Below are positions 14,294 to 19,634 of a stretch of DNA of 19,634 nt, piece after piece (positions within the stretch are counted from its first letter, which is position 1; every line of letters begins with the position of its first letter). The notes under the pieces were generated by a model. That model did not search any database and was not told the DNA's origin. It worked only from the letters and a program-made list of their open reading frames with translations. The stretch lies in assembly GCA_946624335.1 (NCBI GenBank), contig CAMOSA010000022.1:1-19634 (forward strand), in the 5' to 3' direction. Source of the DNA: an uncultured Prevotellaceae bacterium. GTDB taxonomy: Bacteria > Bacteroidota > Bacteroidia > Bacteroidales > Bacteroidaceae. The translations under genes were made by a program, and so were the position numbers.

Positions 14294-16075
14294 ATGAAAA
14301 ATCACCTATTCCGACTGGCTTGCATCGGGTTCATCATGGGCCTGACGCAAGCTTGTTCGGTCAATAAGACAGCAGCAGAACAGATGGACAAACTCGTCAT
14401 CTATCAAGTCTTCACAAGGCTCTTCGGTAACGAGAGTAACGTCAACATCAAGGACGGCAGCCACAGCCAGAACGGCTGTGGCACGATGGCCGCCTTCACG
14501 CCGAAAGCCCTGGAGGAGATCCGCGAGCTCGGAACGACGCACATCTGGTACACGGGCATCATCGAACATGCCACGCAGACCGACTACTCGGCCTTCGGCA
14601 TCAGCCGTGACCACCACGCCGTCGTCAAGGGCAAGGCAGGCTCGGCCTACGCCATCAAGGACTACTACGACGTCGACCCCGACCTGGCCACGAGCGTCCC
14701 CAACCGTATGAAGGAGTTTGAGGCGCTCGTCGAGCGCACTCACGATGCACGGCTGAAGATCATCATCGATTTCGTCCCCAACCACGTCGCACGTCAGTAC
14801 CACAGCGATGCCTGCCCCGACGGCGTCGAGGATCTGGGCGCTGCCGACGACACGACACTGCACTTCTCGCCGCAGAACAATTTCTACTATTTCCCCGGCG
14901 AGGCGCTGCACGCCGACTTCGATCTTCAGCAGGACGAGGCCGCGCCCTACACCGAGCAGCCCGCCCGAGCCACAGGCAATGATGTATTCTCGAGCTACGC
15001 GCGCCACGACGACTGGTACGAGACCGTCAAGCTCAACTACGGCGTCGACTACACCGGCGGCCGCACGACACACTTCGACCCTGTGCCCTCGACGTGGCAG
15101 AAGATGCTCGACATCCTGCTGTTCTGGGCCGGTAAAGGCGTCGACGGCTTCCGCTGCGATATGGCCGAGATGGTGCCCGCGGAGTTCTGGGGATGGGCCA
15201 TCCCACAGGTCAAGGCGAACTACCCAAACGTCATTTTCATCGCCGAGATATACGGCACCGACGCTTACCGCCGGTATATCGACGAAGGTCGGTTCGATTA
15301 CCTGTATGACAAAGTAGGGCTCTATGACACGCTGCGCGCCGTCACCTGCGGCACGGCCAATGCCGAGGCCATCACCTCGTGCTGGCAGGCCGTCGACGAT
15401 ATACGCCCTCACATGCTCTCGTTCCTCGAGAACCACGACGAGCAGCGCATCGCATCCGACTTCTTCGCCGGCAACGCCGAGAAAGCCCACGCCGCGATGA
15501 TCGTCGCCGCCACGTTCTCGACGGGCCCCGTGATGATCTACTTCGGACAAGAGTTGGGCGAACGGGGCATGGACGACGAGGGCTTCAGCGGTCGTGACGG
15601 ACGGACGACGATCTTCGACTACTGGACCGTCAGCTCCATCAACCGATGGCGCAACGCTGACCTCTTCAATAATCGCAAGCTCACGCCCGAGGAGGTTGAC
15701 AACCGCCAGTTCTACGCCTCGCTGCTCAACCTATGCGCCAGCGACAGCGTCATACAATACGGTGAGTTCTACGACCTGATGTACGTCAACCCGCCCTCCG
15801 AGCACTTCAATCCGCATAAGCAGTATGCCTACCTGCGCCACTACGACCGTTCGACGATGCTCATCGTGGTCAACTTCGACGATCATCCCGTCTCGGTCGA
15901 CGTGAACATCCCTCAGCACGCCTTCAAGCTCTATCGCATGAACTCACGCCAGAAGATTCGTGCGATCAATATGCTCAACGGCGAAGCTGTAGCCACCAGT
16001 TTCACTTACACCAAGCCTTCACACGTCGATGTCCCTGCCAACAGCGGCGTCATCCTCAAGGTGAAGACACGCTAA
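14294..16075 (+). CDS. GH13 alpha-amylase family lipoprotein
   Basis: This glycoside hydrolase of 593 residues acts on alpha-glucans such as starch or glycogen. The N-terminus has a lipobox GLTQAC (Cys21) followed by SVNK, without the acidic surface-export signal, so a periplasmic face of the membrane is likely. The (beta/alpha)8 barrel motifs are intact: DFVPNH (159-164), GFRCDMAE with nucleophile Asp289, FIAEIYG with acid/base Glu318, and FLENHDEQR with Asp382. The C-terminal about 100 residues look like the usual beta-sandwich domain. The exact bond cleaved cannot be read from sequence. It sits between fabD and the LOG gene, without SusC/SusD partners, so it is not part of a visible polysaccharide utilisation locus. 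Confidence 0.92.
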   Translation: MKNHLFRLACIGFIMGLTQACSVNKTAAEQMDKLVIYQVFTRLFGNESNVNIKDGSHSQNGCGTMAAFTPKALEEIRELGTTHIWYTGIIEHATQTDYSAFGISRDHHAVVKGKAGSAYAIKDYYDVDPDLATSVPNRMKEFEALVERTHDARLKIIIDFVPNHVARQYHSDACPDGVEDLGAADDTTLHFSPQNNFYYFPGEALHADFDLQQDEAAPYTEQPARATGNDVFSSYARHDDWYETVKLNYGVDYTGGRTTHFDPVPSTWQKMLDILLFWAGKGVDGFRCDMAEMVPAEFWGWAIPQVKANYPNVIFIAEIYGTDAYRRYIDEGRFDYLYDKVGLYDTLRAVTCGTANAEAITSCWQAVDDIRPHMLSFLENHDEQRIASDFFAGNAEKAHAAMIVAATFSTGPVMIYFGQELGERGMDDEGFSGRDGRTTIFDYWTVSSINRWRNADLFNNRKLTPEEVDNRQFYASLLNLCASDSVIQYGEFYDLMYVNPPSEHFNPHKQYAYLRHYDRSTMLIVVNFDDHPVSVDVNIPQHAFKLYRMNSRQKIRAINMLNGEAVATSFTYTKPSHVDVPANSGVILKVKTR

Positions 16076-16088
16076 TCCCATCAGACCT

Positions 16089-17051
16089 ATGATCACGACC
16101 AGCGACTCCAACCAACTGGACCAGATGACCGACTATCTGGAGTCCGTGCCCTACGACGTGACGCGTCAGGCGCTCTACAGTGCCGAGGAACTCTATGCCG
16201 GCTTCTCGCCTGCTGACGCCTCGAGTTTCCAGCGGTGCTACGACACGCAGACCTACGACCACTACATCCAGACTGGCAAGCACGGCAGCCGTGCGTTGGA
16301 GTCGCTGGCCCGTGCGTTGCACGACTACGGCATCCACGTGGCCTTGGACGCTTTCTTCAACACGCATGACAAGACACATTGCGTAGGCATCATGGGCGGG
16401 CACGCACTGCTGCGCACTGATCCCATGTTCCGTCGCGTCGTGTTGCTCTGCAAGCGACTGACGGAAGCGGGCTTCATCATGCTCAGCGGTGGCGGACCGG
16501 GTGCCATGGAGGCTACACACCTTGGCGCGTGGATGGCAGGACGCACGGCAGACGAGGTCGAAGATGCCCTCACGATGCTTCTGTCGGCGCCCTCGTTCCG
16601 CGATGAAGGATGGCTGGCTTCTGCCTTCGCCGTGCGCGAGAAATATCCCCAGCAGAAGTACGTCAGCCTCGGCATTCCGACGTGGCTCTACGGCCATGAG
16701 CCGTCAACGCCCTTCGCCACGCATATCGCCAAGTTCTTCGAAAACAGCATCCGAGAAGACAGCATACTTACGCTGGCCTTCGGCGGAATCGTCTACACGC
16801 CTGGCAGCGCTGGTACACTTCAGGAGATCTTCCAAGATGCCGTCCAGAACCACTACCTCTCCTTCGGCTTCGCCAGCCCGATGATTTTCATGGGCCGCCA
16901 CTTCTGGACCGAAGAGATGCCCATCTACCCGCTCATGCAACAGCTCATGGCAACGGGTAAATACAAGAATCTCCTCCTCACCATCACCGATGACCAGGAA
17001 GAGATCGTAGATTGTCTATCTGCATTTAACCCAGATCAGACATTAGTGTAA
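16089..17051 (+). CDS. LOG family nucleotide-binding protein
   Basis: This 320-residue protein has the Rossmann fold of the LOG / "lysine decarboxylase-like" family, whose characterised members release a base from nucleoside 5'-monophosphates. The phosphate-binding motif GGGPGAMEAT (134-143) is intact. The second signature, usually PGGxGTxxE, reads PGSAGTLQE (238-246), with Ser in place of the second Gly; the Glu is kept. The protein has about 90 extra N-terminal residues compared with short LOG enzymes and in length lies between LOG and the larger PpnN. It begins 13 bases after the amylase gene, which suggests co-transcription with fabD and the amylase. True substrate is unknown. Confidence 0.85.
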   Translation: MITTSDSNQLDQMTDYLESVPYDVTRQALYSAEELYAGFSPADASSFQRCYDTQTYDHYIQTGKHGSRALESLARALHDYGIHVALDAFFNTHDKTHCVGIMGGHALLRTDPMFRRVVLLCKRLTEAGFIMLSGGGPGAMEATHLGAWMAGRTADEVEDALTMLLSAPSFRDEGWLASAFAVREKYPQQKYVSLGIPTWLYGHEPSTPFATHIAKFFENSIREDSILTLAFGGIVYTPGSAGTLQEIFQDAVQNHYLSFGFASPMIFMGRHFWTEEMPIYPLMQQLMATGKYKNLLLTITDDQEEIVDCLSAFNPDQTLV

Positions 17052-17251
17052 CGATGATAACCATTGCCATTTTTTAATCAGATGTCTTGTCGCTTTTGAG
17101 GGCGCAATGGGCTTCCATTGTAACCGAGGAACGATAAGACAGATAAAAAAAAGTATAATGGTTGAGCGTAACGGTCTAATGGCCGAGGTTGAAGCCGTCA
17201 GTAGCTTAGCCCTCATCGCTCACGACTTGAACGTGCACAGGCACGGCCCTT
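17052..17251. other. Intergenic region between convergent genes
   Basis: I see no convincing gene here. A hairpin with arms CAATGG (17105-17110) and CCATTG (17115-17120) around GCTT could mark the end of the fabD-amylase-LOG transcript, but no T-tract follows. An A-run (17145-17153) follows. Confidence 0.35.
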
Positions 17252-17884
17252 TCAGCATCCCAGCCGTGCCTCGACATCAGCACGCCAGTCACCGTTCTTC
17301 TCGACGAGCATCGTCGTGATGCCCAGCTCATGTGCCGCAGCGATATTCGCCGGGCTGTCGTCGAGAAAGAGCGTCTCGGAGGCTACAAGACCGGCATCGT
17401 CGAGCATAAGGCGAAAGATGGCTGGATCAGGCTTCATCAGACCCAACTCAAAAGAACAATAGCAATGGTCGAGGTAGCTGCTCAAGGGGCGGCCGCCTGC
17501 ACTGAAGCGTTCGCTCTCAGCCCATTGCTGCACATAAGGATTCGTGTTCGAAAGCAGGAAGGTACGATAACCGCGGCGTCGGAGGTCATCGAGATAATCG
17601 AGCTTACGCTGATCAACAGGCGCACCGACATAACCGAGCCACGCACTCAGCACTTCTTCTTCGGTTAACGATCGCGGAGGCGTCAGCAGCTTGGACAGCT
17701 CATCACGAAAGACATCACGACTCGAGCGACCACACTCCAGGTCCTCGAAGATGCCGCGCTGGTGGTAGCGGTCGAGACGCTTGTCGGCATCGAGCAAGCC
17801 GATACGCCTGAAAGTCACCAAGGCGCCATCGTAGTCCAAGTCAAACAGCACACCGCCAAAATCAAAGACAAGATTCTTTATCAT
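17252..17884 (-). CDS. HAD-IA family hydrolase, YihX-like
   Basis: This cytoplasmic phosphatase-type protein has 210 residues. Motif I FDFGGVLFDLD (Asp8 nucleophile; Gly at the second position, as in the YihX-like group), a helical cap (about 20-100), motif II LLSNTNP, motif III lysine in MKPDPAIF and motif IV FLDDSPANIAAA are all in order. YihX-like enzymes act on sugar phosphates such as glucose 1-phosphate; the substrate here is not certain. The start MIKNLVFDF is the family's normal beginning. The region just upstream contains the 8-bp repeats, so the promoter lies in or beyond them; a weak TAGCTTTT at 17948-17955 is the only -7-like site I see. Confidence 0.9.
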   Translation of the reverse strand: MIKNLVFDFGGVLFDLDYDGALVTFRRIGLLDADKRLDRYHQRGIFEDLECGRSSRDVFRDELSKLLTPPRSLTEEEVLSAWLGYVGAPVDQRKLDYLDDLRRRGYRTFLLSNTNPYVQQWAESERFSAGGRPLSSYLDHCYCSFELGLMKPDPAIFRLMLDDAGLVASETLFLDDSPANIAAAHELGITTMLVEKNGDWRADVEARLGC

Positions 17885-17903
17885 ACACTATAAATAGATC
17901 ATT

Positions 17904-18070
17904 CAACTTATTAGGTTATTAGGTTTTTAGGTTATTAGGTGAGAAAAGCTACCAAAATGACGGACGAAATATATTTTACCTCATAACCTTACAACCTCAT
18001 AACCTTACAACCTCATAACCTTACAACCTCATAACCTTACAACCTCATAACCTTACAACCTAGCAAGTTG
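17904..18070. repeat. 8/16-bp repeats arranged as a large inverted repeat
   Basis: On the right, five copies of the 16-base unit ACCTCATAACCTTACA run from 17978 to 18057. On the left (17911-17940), period-8 units AGGTTATT/AGGTTTTT run in the opposite sense. Read on one strand, both sides are built from AGGTTnTn. The outer ends CAACTTATTAGGTTATTAGG (17904-17923) and CCTTACAACCTAGCAAGTTG (18051-18070) are reverse complements at 16 of 20 positions. The whole could fold into a long hairpin with a loop near 17941-17977. It lies between the esterase stop and the HAD-IA start. Confidence 0.85.
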
Positions 18071-18112
18071 AGTCCTTGCGAAACTTGAATAGGTAAAACG
18101 TAAGCGAAAACA

Positions 18113-19393
18113 TCAGTTGCCATCGGGTTTTTCGGCCTCAAAGAAAGGTGAATCGTTCCAATGGAAGGCCTCAAAAGCGTCGGGATGAGCAGGGTCGAAA
18201 GAGTGATAATCGTCGCGGAGGCAACGAATCAACGGCAGCTGTAGTGCTTTCATCCCTTCGATGACACATTTTGCGATCTCGTAAGCGCCGTAAGGGTTGA
18301 AATGTGTGTTGTCCTTGAACTCTTTGACCTGACCGGGGAAGGTGCCGGCGGGATAATGCACGAAGGCGTGACGGCTCTGCTCCTCGCCCATAGCCTCATA
18401 GAACACACGCGTCATGGCATGCAAGTCGATGAGCGGTACGTTCTCGCGCGTAGCCACCCACGCCATCGCCTCGGGATAGTCGGCGTGCGTCTCCTGGATA
18501 CGGCCGTTACTGAAGGAACGTCGCTGCGTCGGGGTCACAAAGATGGGCGTCGCCTTGCGCGCGCGCGTTTCATCTATAAATGTCTTCAGCGCTGTGGCGA
18601 AATTGTAGTAAGCGCCCATGCCCGGACCGCGCTGCTTCTGGTCGTTGTGGCCGAACTCAGCAATCAGGTAGTCGCCCTCCTTCATCATCGACAACGCCTT
18701 GGCCAGGCGGTTGGCTGCGATGAAGGTACTCGCCGTCTCGCCGCTTTCGGCAAAATTGGCGATGGCTATACCGTCGCCGAACCAGCGGGTGATCATCTGC
18801 CCCCACGAGGCCCATGGCTCATTGTCCTGATCAACGACGGTCGAATTGCCGCACAGAAAGAGCGTCGGCACACTGTCATCGCGAACGATGTCGATGGCAG
18901 CACAAGCTGGAGCGTCGCCATTGATCTCTATCGTAAGGCGGTCATCGAAGTTGAGCTTGCTGAGCTCACGTGGCTTCAGCTTCATGGAACGATGCCCGTC
19001 GATTTGGGGCGAATGTTTGTGAACGACGAAAGACATCTGACGCCGTTCGCCCTTGCGCGTCGACAAGTTCTCGACAAACAGCCGACGACTCTCGGCACGG
19101 ACCGTCGTCACGGCAGCCCTTTTACGCGAACCGAGGGTGACCGTGACACGATAATTGCCGTCGGGTACACGAACGCTAAAGTAAAATGGGGTCTGGCGGT
19201 CCAGACGTACGGGCGAGGCGATGAAATCAAAACCATAGTCCGACGACGACGAATAACGGTCCGACGATTCGACGACGACGGCAGAAGGTTCCGTGCCACG
19301 ACACGCAGGCTCGAATGAGAAGTGCCACGACTGCGCGGTCACGGTCGTCAGGGCTGGGCACAACAGGAAAAGAGCTGTTAGAAGACGTTTCAT
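18113..19393 (-). CDS. Secreted SGNH esterase, rhamnogalacturonan acetylesterase-like
   Basis: The 426-residue protein has a signal peptide (MKRLLTALFLLCPALTTVTA, probable cut before Gln21), then an N-terminal beta-rich domain (about 22-170) and an SGNH hydrolase domain. Block I reads LFLCGNSTVVDQ (Ser184 nucleophile), block II FAESGET, block III FGHND (248-252 approx.) and block V DNTHFNPYG (Asp361, His364). GNST instead of GDS and the GHND and DxxHFN blocks are typical of CE12-type rhamnogalacturonan acetylesterases, which remove acetyl groups from pectin. The catalytic set is complete. No pectin lyase or SusC/D gene is in the window. It could act on another acetylated plant glycan. Confidence 0.9.
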   Translation of the reverse strand: MKRLLTALFLLCPALTTVTAQSWHFSFEPACRGTEPSAVVVESSDRYSSSSDYGFDFIASPVRLDRQTPFYFSVRVPDGNYRVTVTLGSRKRAAVTTVRAESRRLFVENLSTRKGERRQMSFVVHKHSPQIDGHRSMKLKPRELSKLNFDDRLTIEINGDAPACAAIDIVRDDSVPTLFLCGNSTVVDQDNEPWASWGQMITRWFGDGIAIANFAESGETASTFIAANRLAKALSMMKEGDYLIAEFGHNDQKQRGPGMGAYYNFATALKTFIDETRARKATPIFVTPTQRRSFSNGRIQETHADYPEAMAWVATRENVPLIDLHAMTRVFYEAMGEEQSRHAFVHYPAGTFPGQVKEFKDNTHFNPYGAYEIAKCVIEGMKALQLPLIRCLRDDYHSFDPAHPDAFEAFHWNDSPFFEAEKPDGN

Positions 19394-19439
19394 TGAGTAA
19401 AGTTATAAAGATTAGGCTTTCGCCGACATGATTAATACG

Positions 19440-19447
19440 CAAAGGTA
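19440..19447 (-). promoter_or_regulatory. -7 box of the esterase gene
   Basis: On the minus strand TACCTTTG lies 46 bases before the ATG. No clear -33 TTTG is found at 19-20 bases. Confidence 0.5.
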
Positions 19448-19519
19448 ATGCTTTAGGCACAAATATAGGGCCAGAAACATAGAAAAATACATATTACAAG
19501 AAAAAAAAGGCCAACTTTG

Positions 19520-19550
19520 TTGCTCAGTTCGAGAAAAAGAAGTACCTTTG
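19520..19550 (+). promoter_or_regulatory. tRNA-Thr promoter
   Basis: TTG (19520-19522), a 20-base spacer and TACCTTTG (19543-19550) precede the tRNA by 23 bases, fitting the Bacteroidetes consensus. Confidence 0.65.
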
Positions 19551-19573
19551 CACCCGGTTTTGAAAGAAGACCT

Positions 19574-19634
<61 letters not shown>

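Noticed and set aside
14306..15550. 414-codon minus-strand frame inside the amylase gene
   Set aside because: Antisense of an intact GH13 catalytic domain; composition typical of a shadow frame.
14294..16075. Starch-utilisation (Sus-type) locus around the amylase and esterase genes
   Set aside because: No SusC/SusD pair, no hybrid regulator next to them, and the enzymes are 2 kb apart on opposite strands with unrelated neighbours.
17107..17319. Possible 70-residue plus-strand gene after the LOG gene
   Set aside because: It overlaps the end of the HAD-IA gene, has no promoter of its own and no recognisable features.
17978..18057. CRISPR array
   Set aside because: The 16-bp copies are directly adjacent with no spacers, and there are no cas genes.

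Overview
The window reads as chromosomal DNA from a GC-rich member of the Bacteroidales, most likely a Prevotella-like organism. I base this on several things seen together: promoters of the Bacteroidetes type (TTTG or TTG, 19-20 bases, then TAnnTTTG; many read TACCTTTG), start codons without Shine-Dalgarno sequences, a Rho factor with a very large low-complexity insertion, lipoproteins including one with a CKDEE surface-export signal, and TPR histidine kinases typical of the phylum. The genus is an inference; no rRNA is present.

Left part (1-4791, all minus strand): a TPR protein gene (4607-3387) is followed 18 bases later by a giant membrane sensor histidine kinase gene (3368 to beyond base 1, at least 1122 codons). 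The kinase looks like two sensor modules fused head to tail. Its ATP-lid region carries an in-frame insert made of two palindromes. A strong hairpin (4701-4739) separates this pair from rho.

Centre-left (4792-10142): rho (minus) and an ABC-F ATPase gene (plus) are divergent, with a 222-base region between them that holds a rho promoter and a perfect 10-bp-stem palindrome in the predicted rho leader. Then come a MITE-like inverted repeat, a WbuC-type cupin gene, and a convergent GNAT acetyltransferase gene.

Centre-right (10313-17051, plus): a probable surface lipoprotein HAD phosphatase, a CstA-type transporter, and a tight cluster of fabD, a GH13 alpha-amylase-family lipoprotein and a LOG-family protein (gaps of 9 and 13 bases). 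fabD is preceded by a GC-rich leader of about 160 bases that can fold.

Right part (17252-19634): an HAD-IA hydrolase (minus), a block of 8/16-bp repeats arranged as a large inverted repeat, a secreted rhamnogalacturonan acetylesterase-like SGNH esterase (minus), and a tRNA-Thr(CGU) gene cut off by the window end.

Most genes are housekeeping or ordinary accessory functions. I do not see a defence island, prophage, CRISPR array or complete transposon. The points that most deserve a second look are the fused kinase with its palindromic insert, the palindrome in front of rho, the fabD leader, and the two non-coding repeat elements.
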